Positions 34,713-43,788 of a DNA stretch of 64,000 nucleotides are shown piece after piece. The DNA is taken from positions 1-64,000 of the forward strand of contig JABMLH010000003.1 in NCBI GenBank assembly GCA_013205085.1, given 5' to 3'. Source of the stretch: Microbacteriaceae bacterium VKM Ac-2854. GTDB lineage: Bacteria > Actinomycetota > Actinomycetes > Actinomycetales > Microbacteriaceae. Positions within the stretch are counted from its first letter, which is position 1. Every line of letters starts with the position of its first letter. The translations under genes were made by a program, and so were the position numbers. A model generated the notes under the pieces. It was not told the origin of the DNA. It saw only the letters and a list, made by a program, of their open reading frames with translations, and made no database searches.

Positions 34713-37153
34713 GCGACCGTCGAGTAAGCGACGATCCCCCGGCGGACCGACTCCAGCGCCGTTCGCGCAGCACGGCCGACCTTGCCATCCGCCACGACCG
34801 AGAGCTGATCGAGCAGGTCGATCGTCTGCTTCGACCAACGCACGAAGTCGCCGGCGGCCATATCGGCCTCGCGCAGCACGTCGTCCAACGGCGAGCCCTT
34901 CGCCCACTTGTACATGGCCAGAGCCAACCCGGTCGCGACCGGGTTGCTGCCCGGCAGTCGGTGATCGCGCTCGACATCGTCCAAGCGCGCCCAGATCAGT
35001 TGGGTCTTCTCCAACGCCTCGCGGAAGGCACCGCGCGGCAGGTACCGATCCGAGAGCGTGCCCTCCTCGCGGCGGGGCTCGTAGATCAGGCAGCACGCCA
35101 TCGCCGCCAGGCTCGGCGGATCCAGTTCGGTCCAGACCAGCTTGCGCAGGCTCTCGGCGACGAGCAGGTCGCGTTCGCCGTAGATCCGGCGCAGGGTGCG
35201 GCCGTTCGGCGTGAGCACGAGGTCGTCGTCCTCGCCCGTCCGGAAGTACCCCAGTTCCAGCAGCACATCGGTGATCCGGTCGAAGATCCGCGCGACCGCG
35301 CCGGTGCGCGAGCGGATCTGACGCTCGATCTCATCGGTCTCCCGGCGCAGCTTCCACCAACGCTCGGCCCAGCGGGCGTGGTTCTCCCGGTCGGAACAGG
35401 CGTGGCACGGGTGCGACTTCATCCGCTTGCGCAGGTGATTCAGCTCGGACTGACGCTTCTCGCGCTCGGCGTGCGAGCCGCTCTCGCCGCGCACGGCGCC
35501 GCGGCGTTCGAGCTCGCCGATCTGCCGACGGATGGCGGCGTACGCCTCGAAGTCGCCGAGATGGCACTGCATCGCGGTGATGTAGCCCGCCAGAGACTCC
35601 TCCTGCTGGCGCACCCGCCGCGCGAGGTCCACGACCGAGCGGTCGGCCTGGAACTGCGCGAACGACGACTCCAGGATCTCGCGGGTGCGCACGCGGCCGA
35701 ACTGCTCGATCAGGTTCGCGGCCATGTTGTAGCTCGGGCGGAAGCTCGAGTTCAGCGGATAGGTGCGCCGCGAGGCGAGCGAAGCCACGGCCTGCGGATT
35801 CATGCCGCCGCGCCACTGGATCACCGAGTGGCCCTCGACGTCGATGCCGCGCCGGCCGGCGCGACCGGTGAGCTGCGTATACTCCCCCGGCGTGATCGGC
35901 ACGCGGGCCTCGCCGTTGAACTTCTCCAGCTTCTCCAGTACAACGGTGCGCGCCGGCATGTTGATACCCAGGGCCAGCGTCTCGGTGGCGAAGACCACCT
36001 TGACCAGCTTGCGCAGGAACAGCTCCTCGACCACCTCCTTGAAGGCGGGCAGCATGCCGGCGTGGTGCGCCGCGACGCCGCGCTGCAGGCCGTCGAGCCA
36101 CTCCCAGTAGCCGAGCACCGCGAGGTCCTCGTCGCGGATGGTTCGGCAACGCTCCTCCACGATCTCGCGGATCTCGTCGCGCTCGTGCCGCTCGGTGAGC
36201 CGCACGCCGGAGCGCAGCACGCGGCGAACCGCCTGGTCGCAGCCGGCGCGGCTGAAGATGAAGAAGATCGCGGGCAGCAGGTTCTTGCCGCGCAGCAGTT
36301 CGACGACCTCGCTCTGCGGGATCAGGTCGTCGGAGCCGTTCTGGTCGCGCCCGTTCCGCGCCGCACCGCGAGTGTTCCGCGGGCCGCCACGGCCGCGCTC
36401 GACTCGCGATCCGGCCGTCGCCATCCGAGCCAACTCGGGATTGACCCGATTCGTCGCGGCTCGCCCCGACGAGTCGAATAGATCGAGCAGCTTGCCGCGC
36501 ACCAGCACGTGCTGATCCAGCGGAACGGGGCGCTGCTCCGAGACGATCACCTCGGTCTCGCCGCGCACGGTCTGCAGCCAGTCGCCGAACTCCTCGGCGT
36601 TGGACACCGTGGCGCTGAGCGAGATCAGCCGCACATCCTGCGGGAGGTGGATGATCACCTCCTCCCAGACCGCGCCGCGGAAGCGGTCGGCCAGGTAGTG
36701 CACCTCATCCATCACCACGTAGCGCAGACCGCGGAGCAGGTCGGAACCCGCGTAGAGCATGTTGCGCAGCACCTCGGTCGTCATCACGACGATCCGCGCT
36801 CGCGCGTTCACGTTCGAATCGCCCGTGAGCAGCCCGACCTCCGAAGCGCCGTACTCGCGCACGAACTCCTGGAACTTCTGATTGCTCAGCGCCTTCATCG
36901 GCGTGGTGTAGAAGATCTTGTCCGCGACGTCCATCATCGCGAGGTGGATCGCGAACTCGGCGACGGCGGTCTTGCCCGCGCCGGTCGGCGCAGCGACCAG
37001 GACACTGCGGCCGTCGTCGAGCGCCATGCACGCCTCGCGCTGGAACGGGTCCAGGTCGAACATCAGCGTGTTGCGGAAGGCCTCGACGCGCGGATGACTC
37101 TGACGCGTGCGAAAGGCCGCGAACCTCTCGGAGGGCGACGGTTCGATGCTCAT
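34709..37153 (-). CDS. helY: HelY/Ski2-like DEVH-box RNA helicase
   Basis: An 814-aa superfamily 2 helicase. Walker A is APTGAGKT (55-62), and motif II is DEVH (149-152). TTPMKALSNQKFQEF, FATETLALGINMPARTVVLE and QLTGRAGRRGIDVEG are motifs Ia, V and VI. The C-terminal DSHCT region has RSRTGAVARIFDRITDVLLE. It is related to exosome-associated Ski2/Mtr4 helicases, with a likely role in RNA turnover. It is translationally coupled to lnt. Confidence 0.9.
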   Translation of the reverse strand: MSIEPSPSERFAAFRTRQSHPRVEAFRNTLMFDLDPFQREACMALDDGRSVLVAAPTGAGKTAVAEFAIHLAMMDVADKIFYTTPMKALSNQKFQEFVREYGASEVGLLTGDSNVNARARIVVMTTEVLRNMLYAGSDLLRGLRYVVMDEVHYLADRFRGAVWEEVIIHLPQDVRLISLSATVSNAEEFGDWLQTVRGETEVIVSEQRPVPLDQHVLVRGKLLDLFDSSGRAATNRVNPELARMATAGSRVERGRGGPRNTRGAARNGRDQNGSDDLIPQSEVVELLRGKNLLPAIFFIFSRAGCDQAVRRVLRSGVRLTERHERDEIREIVEERCRTIRDEDLAVLGYWEWLDGLQRGVAAHHAGMLPAFKEVVEELFLRKLVKVVFATETLALGINMPARTVVLEKLEKFNGEARVPITPGEYTQLTGRAGRRGIDVEGHSVIQWRGGMNPQAVASLASRRTYPLNSSFRPSYNMAANLIEQFGRVRTREILESSFAQFQADRSVVDLARRVRQQEESLAGYITAMQCHLGDFEAYAAIRRQIGELERRGAVRGESGSHAEREKRQSELNHLRKRMKSHPCHACSDRENHARWAERWWKLRRETDEIERQIRSRTGAVARIFDRITDVLLELGYFRTGEDDDLVLTPNGRTLRRIYGERDLLVAESLRKLVWTELDPPSLAAMACCLIYEPRREEGTLSDRYLPRGAFREALEKTQLIWARLDDVERDHRLPGSNPVATGLALAMYKWAKGSPLDDVLREADMAAGDFVRWSKQTIDLLDQLSVVADGKVGRAARTALESVRRGIVAYSTVA

Positions 37154-37217
37154 AGCGTTCGGTATCGCCTAACTTCTCGGGAGGTTCGCGGCCTCTGCTG
37201 CGGTGTCGTTGCTCCGC

Positions 37218-38048
37218 TCAGGCCGGGAGTTCGGACGCCGCGAGGTCGTCGTAGTCGACTTGCCGTTTCGCCTTACGGCGGTCGTTCCAGATCGAGACAC
37301 CCGTCGCGGCGAAGAACAGAACGACCATCGGGATCGCGAGCAGGAACATCGTGATCACATCAGCGGCAGGGGTCGCGATCGCGCAGAACAGCACGATGAT
37401 CATGATCGCGATCCGCCAGGACTTCAGGATCGTCATACCCGGCAGGATCCCGACGAAGTTCAGGAGCACCAGGAACACCGGGAGCACGAAGGCCACTCCG
37501 ACGACGAGCACCAGCTTGAGGACGAAGTCGTAGTACGTCTTCGCGGACAAGATGCTCGTCGATCCCTGGTCGGCGAAGCCGGTCATCAACTCGACGATGT
37601 GGGGGAAGACGAACCACCCGGCAGCGCAGCCCGCAAGGAAGAGCGGGATGGCGGTCAGGATGAAGCCGAGGCCGTAGCGAACCTCTTTGCGCGTGAGCCC
37701 TGGCACCAGGAACGCCCAGATCTGGAACAACCAGACCGGGCTGGCCACCACCACACCGATGGTCAACGAGATCTGGAGCTTCAGATCGAACGCACCGGTG
37801 ATGGTGTCGAAGTTGAACTCCGCGGTCTTGCCCTGATCGACGGCGATCGCGCGGATCGGCTCCTTCAGAGCCTCCGTGACCCAGTCCGACAAGAACCAGC
37901 CGGCGATGCACGCGATCACGATCGCGATCCCCGCGATGAACAAACGGTTACGAAGCTCGATCAAGTGCTCGCCGAGCGACATCCGCCCTTCGGCGTTCTT
38001 CGGCGACTTCGACTTCTTCGTCCGTGGCTTCTTCTCTGCCACAGTCAC
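37218..38048 (-). CDS. tatC: Tat translocase subunit TatC
   Basis: A 276-aa protein with six membrane helices. The signature region is MSLGEHLIELRNRLFIAGIA, with LFQIWAFLVPGLTRKEVRYG and FVFPHIVELMTGF further on. The N-terminus is lysine-rich (EKKPRTKKSKSPK). It receives twin-arginine signal peptides. GTG at 38048 begins two bases after the tatA stop. Together with tatA it forms a minimal TatAC operon; no tatB is nearby. Confidence 0.95.
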   Translation of the reverse strand: MTVAEKKPRTKKSKSPKNAEGRMSLGEHLIELRNRLFIAGIAIVIACIAGWFLSDWVTEALKEPIRAIAVDQGKTAEFNFDTITGAFDLKLQISLTIGVVVASPVWLFQIWAFLVPGLTRKEVRYGLGFILTAIPLFLAGCAAGWFVFPHIVELMTGFADQGSTSILSAKTYYDFVLKLVLVVGVAFVLPVFLVLLNFVGILPGMTILKSWRIAIMIIVLFCAIATPAADVITMFLLAIPMVVLFFAATGVSIWNDRRKAKRQVDYDDLAASELPA

Positions 38049-38050
38049 GA

Positions 38051-38278
38051 TTACTTCGTGGTGTCGGGCGGGGTGGTGCCGGTGGTGGAGTCCTTGACCG
38101 TGGCGTCCTTGACGTCCGTCTCGGAGCCCTCCTCCTTCATCGTCTTGACCTCGCTCTTGAAGATGCGCATCGACTGACCGAGGCTACGAGCCATCTGGGG
38201 CAGCTTGGGGGCGCCGAAGAGCAGGACGATGACGGCGAGGATGATGAGCAGGTGCCATCCCTGGAGTCCAGCGAACAT
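38051..38278 (-). CDS. tatA: Tat translocase subunit TatA
   Basis: A 75-aa protein with one membrane helix ([20 protein letters not shown]), the conserved hinge/amphipathic helix [15 protein letters not shown] and an acidic Thr/Asp-rich tail. It forms the Tat pore. Confidence 0.95.
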   Translation of the reverse strand: MFAGLQGWHLLIILAVIVLLFGAPKLPQMARSLGQSMRIFKSEVKTMKEEGSETDVKDATVKDSTTGTTPPDTTK

Positions 38279-38285
38279 AACGATC

Positions 38286-38615
38286 TCACTTCACGATTGG
38301 GTTGCGATGTACGAGCAGCTTACCGCGTCGGACGCGCGCAGCTCGTCGGTCAAGGATTCGCTCCTCGCGGAGCTCGCGCCGTTCTTCACGGCGCCGGTAG
38401 ACCTGCTCGTACGGGACGAGTATGGCGGAAGGGTTGCGGCGCACCGATTCGGCCTCGGCGTAGTCGGTGAGCCGGGCCATCTTCGCTGTCAATTCCTCGG
38501 TTTGCCTGAGAAGGGCCATGCCTTTCCGAAACAGCCGAAGCCCGAAGAAGGCGAGCACTCCCAAGAGCAGGAGCGCGAGACCGAGCCAGATCAGGATCCA
38601 GGACCACCAGCTCAT
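38286..38615 (-). CDS. single-pass membrane protein of unknown function
   Basis: A 109-aa protein. One N-terminal helix ([20 protein letters not shown]) is followed by a basic, Arg/Glu-rich cytoplasmic helix ([19 protein letters not shown]). The gene lies between pafC and tatA with a four-base overlap with pafC, a place where small conserved membrane proteins occur in Micrococcales. I do not recognise a function. Confidence 0.72.
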   Translation of the reverse strand: MSWWSWILIWLGLALLLLGVLAFFGLRLFRKGMALLRQTEELTAKMARLTDYAEAESVRRNPSAILVPYEQVYRRREERRELREERILDRRAARVRRGKLLVHRNPIVK

Positions 38616-39649
38616 GAGGGTTCCTTCCCGTTGCCGTCCACCTCAGGGGAGGGTTCTCCCGGCCAGGACGGGTCGTTGTACGCGGCCAGTGCGGCGTGCG
38701 CCCAGGCCGCGACCGCGCTGCGAGCGCTCGCGGGCGCCAGGACGGTGACGAGCCCGGGGTAGCCGGCGACCAAGCGGGTCAGCCCGTGTTCATGCGCGAC
38801 GCGCACGTCCACGCGGACCCGGTCGGCGGCGGGATCGTCCGCGATCTCCGCGTCGGTGAGGTAGTCGCCCAAGAGGGGCAGCGCGGTTCGCGCCACCGAG
38901 AGTTCGACCATCAGGTCCTCGGCCGACGCCTCGAACAGCCGCTCGGACAACACCACGTCGCCCCGACGGTGCACGGTCGGGCGATCGGTGCGCACCACCC
39001 GCGTCATCCGGTCCACCCGGAACGTCCGCACACCCTCGCGGAGGTGACACCAGCCGCGCAGGTACCAGTCGTCGTCGAGGGATTCGAGCAGGAACGGATC
39101 GACGGATCGGCTCTCCGCGCCGCCGCGCGAGTTGCGGTAGTCGAAGCTCAGCTGCACATCGTCTTCGATCGCCGAACGGATCGCGGCGAGGGCGCTGTCG
39201 GTGCCGGTGCGTCTGCCGACCGCGACGGCGCTCGGCTGCGCGGACGCGCCGCGGGAGAGCTTGCCCATCAGCAGGGCGATGCGATCGCTGCCCTCGTTCT
39301 CCGGCAACGCCGCGAGGTACTGCATCCCGGCGATCAGGGCCGCGGCCTCCCGGCCGGAGAAGCGCGGTGAATCATCGATGGCGACCTGGTGGGTCAGGAC
39401 GATGTGGTCGTTCTCCTCCAGGTCGTCCCAGTTGATATCGAACAGGTCGTTCGGCTGGTACTGCGTCGTCTCCCCCGGCACCCCGGACACCGCGATCATC
39501 CGCACGGCGCGGCGGATCTCGTCCGGCGCGAGCTCGAAGTGCTCGGCGGCCTCGGCAACGCTGACACGACCGCGGTCGAGCAGATACGGCACCAGGGAGA
39601 GCAGCACGGCGAGACGATCGCGGGCGTGCAGGGCACGGGACTTACGCAT
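38612..39649 (-). CDS. pafC: WYL-domain transcription factor PafC
   Basis: A 345-aa regulator with an N-terminal HTH-like region (VSVAEAAEHFELAPDEIRRA), then a WYL domain containing DDWYLRGWCHLREGVRTFRV (residues about 201-220), and a C-terminal WCX extension. In Mycobacterium PafB and PafC act together as the activator of the LexA-independent DNA-damage response (established). The partner is the next gene upstream, overlapping by eight bases. Confidence 0.92.
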   Translation of the reverse strand: MRKSRALHARDRLAVLLSLVPYLLDRGRVSVAEAAEHFELAPDEIRRAVRMIAVSGVPGETTQYQPNDLFDINWDDLEENDHIVLTHQVAIDDSPRFSGREAAALIAGMQYLAALPENEGSDRIALLMGKLSRGASAQPSAVAVGRRTGTDSALAAIRSAIEDDVQLSFDYRNSRGGAESRSVDPFLLESLDDDWYLRGWCHLREGVRTFRVDRMTRVVRTDRPTVHRRGDVVLSERLFEASAEDLMVELSVARTALPLLGDYLTDAEIADDPAADRVRVDVRVAHEHGLTRLVAGYPGLVTVLAPASARSAVAAWAHAALAAYNDPSWPGEPSPEVDGNGKEPS

Positions 39650-40673
39650 CGGCTCCCCCGCTCTCGAGTGCCGGTGCGACGTGGTCGGCGAGGATGCGGC
39701 GCAGCCGGGCCCGCACCCGATCCGCCAGGGCGCTCGGGGCGATCACGAGCACCTCCGGGCCGTAGCCGGCGAGTTCGTCGGCGAGGATCTCGGGGTCGGT
39801 GTAGTGCAGCTCGATCAGGCCTTCCGCGGCGGCGACGGCGCCGGCACGACGCGCGAGACGCAACGCCGCATCCGACTCCGGACGCACCCGGAGCAAGGCG
39901 ACGGTTCGCGCGAGGATCTCGTCCAGCTCGGCCAAGGCGATCGCGGAGTGGTCGCGGCCGTCGGGTGTGAAGGTGAGGGCGGTGATGACGACCGGCCCGA
40001 CGATGCGGGCGAGGAGGAACGTGCGCGTGGCCGCGGCGTCTCGGTCCCAGCCGTGCAGGTGCCAGCGGCCCTGGTGGTGCACCAGAGCGCGGGGCTCGAT
40101 GGTGCGGATCCGCGGGGCGGCGTCGCCCGGCTTCAGGTAGGGGAAGCGCACGACGTTCGAGCGGTCAAGCGCGTCGCCGAGCGGCTCGAAGGCGGCGTCG
40201 CGCACGCGGATGCGTGGGGCGAGACCGATCACCGGATCCTGCGACTCCACTCCGATCGAACGCAGCTTGATCAACGCGCGCCGGGACTGCGCCGAGAGGG
40301 TGCCTTCGCGCCAGACGGCCCCGGCCAGGCGGAGCAGTTGCACCTCGTCGGAGCTGAAGGAGATGTCGGCCGGGAGGTCGTAGTCGCCCTTGGCGATGCG
40401 GTATCGGGCGGTCTGCGTGTTGCCCGGATCGCCGGGCGCATCGACGGTCTCGACGGGGATGCCCAGCTCGCGCAGGTCGTCCTTGTCGCGCTCGAACTGA
40501 CGCTCGGTCGCGGTCCGGGCGGCTCCCGTGTCGCCGCGCTGGCGATAGCCCTGCACGGTCGCCAGGATCTCGGTCTTGGTCAGGCCGTTCTCGGCCGCGA
40601 TCAGCGCGAGCACCAGGCTGAACAGACGTTCCTCAGCCGGGATGCGGCTCGAGGGGATCACGTCGGAGGGCAC
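39642..40673 (-). CDS. pafB: WYL-domain transcription factor PafB
   Basis: A 343-aa regulator paralogous to PafC. The N-terminus RIPAEERLFSLVLALIAAEN is the hallmark of PafB, followed by an HTH (LTKTEILATVQGYRQ) and a WYL domain (HHQGRWHLHGWDRDAAATRT). The start is a GTG at 40673. PafBC with tatAC downstream is the usual actinobacterial order; no proteasome/Pup genes are in view here. Confidence 0.92.
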   Translation of the reverse strand: MPSDVIPSSRIPAEERLFSLVLALIAAENGLTKTEILATVQGYRQRGDTGAARTATERQFERDKDDLRELGIPVETVDAPGDPGNTQTARYRIAKGDYDLPADISFSSDEVQLLRLAGAVWREGTLSAQSRRALIKLRSIGVESQDPVIGLAPRIRVRDAAFEPLGDALDRSNVVRFPYLKPGDAAPRIRTIEPRALVHHQGRWHLHGWDRDAAATRTFLLARIVGPVVITALTFTPDGRDHSAIALAELDEILARTVALLRVRPESDAALRLARRAGAVAAAEGLIELHYTDPEILADELAGYGPEVLVIAPSALADRVRARLRRILADHVAPALESGGADA

Positions 40674-40802
40674 CCGCCGATTCTAGGCCGTCCGCCCCGC
40701 GCTGATTGCTCGGCTTCGGTGCTGTGCCCGCGACGACGTCGCCGATCGTCGGCGACGTAGGACGCCGGTACACGCTGAGCCGAGCGCCTCGGCCGGCACG
40801 AT

Positions 40803-40861
40803 GTGGAAAAGGGTTGTCACTTCGTCGGCAGGTGACCGACGAAGTGACAACCCTTTTCCAC
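40803..40861. terminator. perfect 26-bp inverted repeat, probable terminator
   Basis: The arm at 40803-40828 (GTGGAAAAGGGTTGTCACTT plus CGTCGG) is exactly complementary to 40836-40861, with a seven-base loop CAGGTGA. It sits 39 bases past the FKBP stop and 130 bases before pafB. The right arm ends CCCTTTTCC. A perfect 26-bp stem is longer than most terminators, so a mobile hairpin element is possible. Confidence 0.6.
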
Positions 40862-40899
40862 GCGTCGCTGCGAGCACGGAGCGAACGGGCAGACGTACG

Positions 40900-41832
40900 C
40901 TAGTTGATACCGAGGATGTCGACGACGAAGATCAGCGTCGAGCCCGCGGGGATCGAGCCCTGGGCGGTGTCGCCGTAGCCCTGGTCCGGCGGGATGACGA
41001 CCTCGACCTGGGAGCCGACGGTCGCGCCGACGAGGGCGTCCTTGAAACCGGGGATGACGTTGTTCGGCGAGAAGCTCGCGGGGGTTTCCTTCTGCCAGCT
41101 GGAGTCGAAGATCTCACCGCTGCTCCAGACCCAGCCGGTGTAGTTGACGGTCACCGTGTCGTCCGCGGTGACGGTCGCGCCGTCGCCCTTCTTCAAGGTC
41201 GCCTTCTGCAGCGTCGTCGGCGCGTCGCCGTTCTGCTTGACGATGCCGGGCACGCCGTCCTCATCGAGGGTCACGGTGGGCACGTTGTTCTGCGGAGCCT
41301 GCTGCGCGCCGTTCGCGCGGGGGAGGCTGGCGCTGACGATGTCGAACACGGCGATCACGGTGGGGGTGTCCGCGGACGCGCTCGAGCCCTCGGCGACGGC
41401 ATCGTCGGGAGAGATGGCGACGGCGATCCGCGAGTCGACCTGAGCGCACAGCAACGAATCCGAGATGCCCGGGGCGAGCGAAGCGCTGCCGGCGACGATG
41501 GACGCGGCATCGGTGCCGTCGTAGCCCGTGGACTGCACGACCTCGCCGGTGCTGCCGTCGACGAGTGTCGCCTCGACCGTCACGAGCGAGCCCTTTTCGA
41601 TCGGGTGGCCCGAGCCAGGAATCAGAGTGCTGACCTGGGTGCTGCTCGCATTGAAGGGAGTCGGGACCGTGACGTCGGGCTTGCTGCCGAAGTCTCCGGT
41701 GACCATGATCCCCTCGGAGGCCGTGCCGGAGGAGTAGCCACCGGTGCAATCGGCCTGCGACGACGGGGCGCTGCACGCGGTGAGCGCGGCGAGCAGGCCG
41801 ACGGTGGCGATGAGCGCGGCTGTTCTGCGCAC
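40900..41832 (-). CDS. FKBP-type peptidyl-prolyl isomerase lipoprotein
   Basis: A 310-aa exported protein. The signal peptide ends in a lipobox, LTAC, with Cys20 as the lipidation site. A long N-terminal part (30-205) with weak FKBP-like features (KGSLVTVEATLVDGSTGEVV, ...VDSRIAVAISPDDAV) precedes a clear FKBP domain. That domain includes VTVNYTGWVWSSGEIFDSSW, VIPGFKDALVGATVGSQVEV and the end PAGSTLIFVVDILGI. It probably folds secreted proteins at the membrane. The two halves may be diverged duplicates. Confidence 0.9.
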   Translation of the reverse strand: MRRTAALIATVGLLAALTACSAPSSQADCTGGYSSGTASEGIMVTGDFGSKPDVTVPTPFNASSTQVSTLIPGSGHPIEKGSLVTVEATLVDGSTGEVVQSTGYDGTDAASIVAGSASLAPGISDSLLCAQVDSRIAVAISPDDAVAEGSSASADTPTVIAVFDIVSASLPRANGAQQAPQNNVPTVTLDEDGVPGIVKQNGDAPTTLQKATLKKGDGATVTADDTVTVNYTGWVWSSGEIFDSSWQKETPASFSPNNVIPGFKDALVGATVGSQVEVVIPPDQGYGDTAQGSIPAGSTLIFVVDILGIN

Positions 41833-41906
41833 GGATCCTCTTTCGATGTGGTGGGTTCGGCCCCGATCGGCGACCGACAGGAGGGTCGCCCGAAGGCGGA
41901 CCCAGC

Positions 41907-42941
41907 TTAGACGATGGGCTCGTCCGGGCCCGGGGCGGTGCTCTCCCCGTCGCCGAAGCCGCGCGCCCGCGAGAGCTCGGCACTCGTCGCCGCGGCCCGC
42001 ACCCGCTTGCGCAGGCTCTTCGGGCTGGTCTCGCGCTCACCGAGCGCACCGGGCGTCCACGCCTCCACGTCCTCATCCGCGAAGTCGGTCTTCGAGGGGC
42101 GACGCTTGAGTTCGGGCAGCACGGTGTCGGGCGCGAGTCGTCGGGCGGTGATCAGGAAGCCGGTGTGGCCGATCATCCGGTGGTCGGGTCGCACCGCCAA
42201 GCCCTCGACGTGCCAGCCGCGGATCATCGTCTCACTCGAGATCGGGTTGGTGAACTTCTCGGAGGCGCGGATGCCCTCGGCGACCCGGGAGAGCTGCGTC
42301 ACCGTGGCGACGTAGCAGAGCAGCACGCCGCCCGGCGTCAGCGCAGTGGCCACCTCCTCGATGCATTCCCACGGCGCGAGCATGTCGAGCACCACGCGGT
42401 CGGCCTCGCCGGGCCGCACCGTCTCGGGCAGCGCCTCGACCAGATCGCCGACGGTGACCGACCAGTTGTCGGGCGTGTAGCCCAGGAAGGTCTCGATGTT
42501 GCCGCGGGCGACGTCGGCGAACTCCTCTCGGCGCTCGAAGGAGTGCAGCCGACCCTCGGCGCCGATCGCGCGCAGCAACCAGAGCGAGAGCGCGCCGGAG
42601 CCGACACCGGCTTCCACGACGCGGGCACCGGGGAAGATGTCGGCCTGACCGAGGATCTGCGCGGCGTCCTTCGGGTAGATGATCGCCGCTCCGCGCGGCA
42701 TCGACATCACGAAGTCGGTCAGCAGCGGGCGCAGCGCGAGGTGTTCGACGCCGACGGTGTTCTTGACGACCGAGGCGTCGGGCAGCCCGATCACGGCATC
42801 GTGTTCGATGCCGCCGCGGTGGGTGTGGAACACCTTGCCTGGTACGAGCGTGATGGTGTTCAGCTTGCCCTTCGGGCCGGTGAGCTGGACGCGATCACCG
42901 GCTCGGAACGGGCCGCTGTGCTGGAGTGCCTCGCCGGTCAT
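41907..42941 (-). CDS. trmI: tRNA (adenine-N1-)-methyltransferase TrmI
   Basis: A 344-aa SAM-dependent enzyme making m1A58 in the tRNA T-loop. The N-terminal beta domain FRAGDRVQLTGPKGKLNTIT is family-specific. The SAM motif is VVEAGVGSGALSLWLL, with VLDMLAPWECIEEV further on. The C-terminal extension is acidic and probably unstructured. The ATG at 42941 overlaps the HAD-gene stop (ATGA). Confidence 0.92.
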   Translation of the reverse strand: MTGEALQHSGPFRAGDRVQLTGPKGKLNTITLVPGKVFHTHRGGIEHDAVIGLPDASVVKNTVGVEHLALRPLLTDFVMSMPRGAAIIYPKDAAQILGQADIFPGARVVEAGVGSGALSLWLLRAIGAEGRLHSFERREEFADVARGNIETFLGYTPDNWSVTVGDLVEALPETVRPGEADRVVLDMLAPWECIEEVATALTPGGVLLCYVATVTQLSRVAEGIRASEKFTNPISSETMIRGWHVEGLAVRPDHRMIGHTGFLITARRLAPDTVLPELKRRPSKTDFADEDVEAWTPGALGERETSPKSLRKRVRAAATSAELSRARGFGDGESTAPGPDEPIV

Positions 42942-43651
42942 CGGGTGGATCCGTTCGTTCGTTCGGTCTTCGTCTTCTCGGTGAACAGCGCGCTGATGTC
43001 GCTCGCCGTGCGGTCCTGCAGCGTGGGCCAGAGGGCGTACGGCGCCCCGTCGTCGAGTTCGAGCTGGTGCGGCACACCGATCGAGACGGCGCCCGAGGAC
43101 ACCGCGGCGGCGAGCCCCGCGTGCGAGTCCTCGATCGCGACGCAGGCGGTGATGTCGACGCCGAGCGTGTCCGCCGCCAGCAGGTACGCCTCGGGGTGCG
43201 GCTTGCTGTTGGCGACCATGTCGCCGGTGACGACGGCGTCGAACGCGGTGAACGGCATCCGATCGACCACGGCGGCCGCCATCCTGGCGATCGACATCGT
43301 CACCAGGGCGAGCGGGATGCCGGCGTCACGCAGCCCGGTCAGCAGCTCCAGCGCGCCGGGGCGCCACGGGATGTCGACGGCGAGTCGGTCGATGACCTCG
43401 TCGGTCATCCGGTCGATGATCTGCTGCTCGGACAGCGCCACACCTTTTCCCTGCAGGATCCGTGCCGAATTGGGCAGGCCGGAACCGACCAGGCTCATCG
43501 CGTCTTCGTGAGTCCAGACGCCGCCGAACGAGTGCACCAGCGCGGTCTCGCTCGCCATCCAGTACGGCTCCGTGTCGACGAGGGTGCCGTCCATATCCCA
43601 GAGCACCGCGGCGGGTCGGCGGGGAGCGCGGGGCGTCGTCTCGGCAGTCAC
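42938..43651 (-). CDS. HAD-superfamily phosphatase/mutase
   Basis: A 237-aa HAD hydrolase of the beta-phosphoglucomutase-like group. Nucleophile and acid are Asp19 and Asp21 (LWDMDGTLVDTEP). A helical cap follows, then LALVTMS, NSKPHPEAY and CVAIEDSHAGLAAAVSSGAV, the remaining HAD motifs. The substrate is unknown. It is upstream of trmI and coupled to it. Confidence 0.9.
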   Translation of the reverse strand: MTAETTPRAPRRPAAVLWDMDGTLVDTEPYWMASETALVHSFGGVWTHEDAMSLVGSGLPNSARILQGKGVALSEQQIIDRMTDEVIDRLAVDIPWRPGALELLTGLRDAGIPLALVTMSIARMAAAVVDRMPFTAFDAVVTGDMVANSKPHPEAYLLAADTLGVDITACVAIEDSHAGLAAAVSSGAVSIGVPHQLELDDGAPYALWPTLQDRTASDISALFTEKTKTERTNGSTR

Positions 43652-43788
43652 GAGGGTCCATCGTAGCTGGACGCCGTACGCGGAGAGCGGACAAGTCGCC
43701 GCGCGCGCTGGCCGGGCGGAAGGGTGGCCATAGGCTGAAGTCAGGGTCGGCCGGGCCTGTCAGCGAGTCGAACGCGGAGAACGTGCGC

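Noticed and set aside
40683-40903. Small frames on both strands around the 26-bp palindrome
   Set aside because: They read through the inverted repeat and show matching peptides on both strands, as expected for a palindrome rather than a gene.
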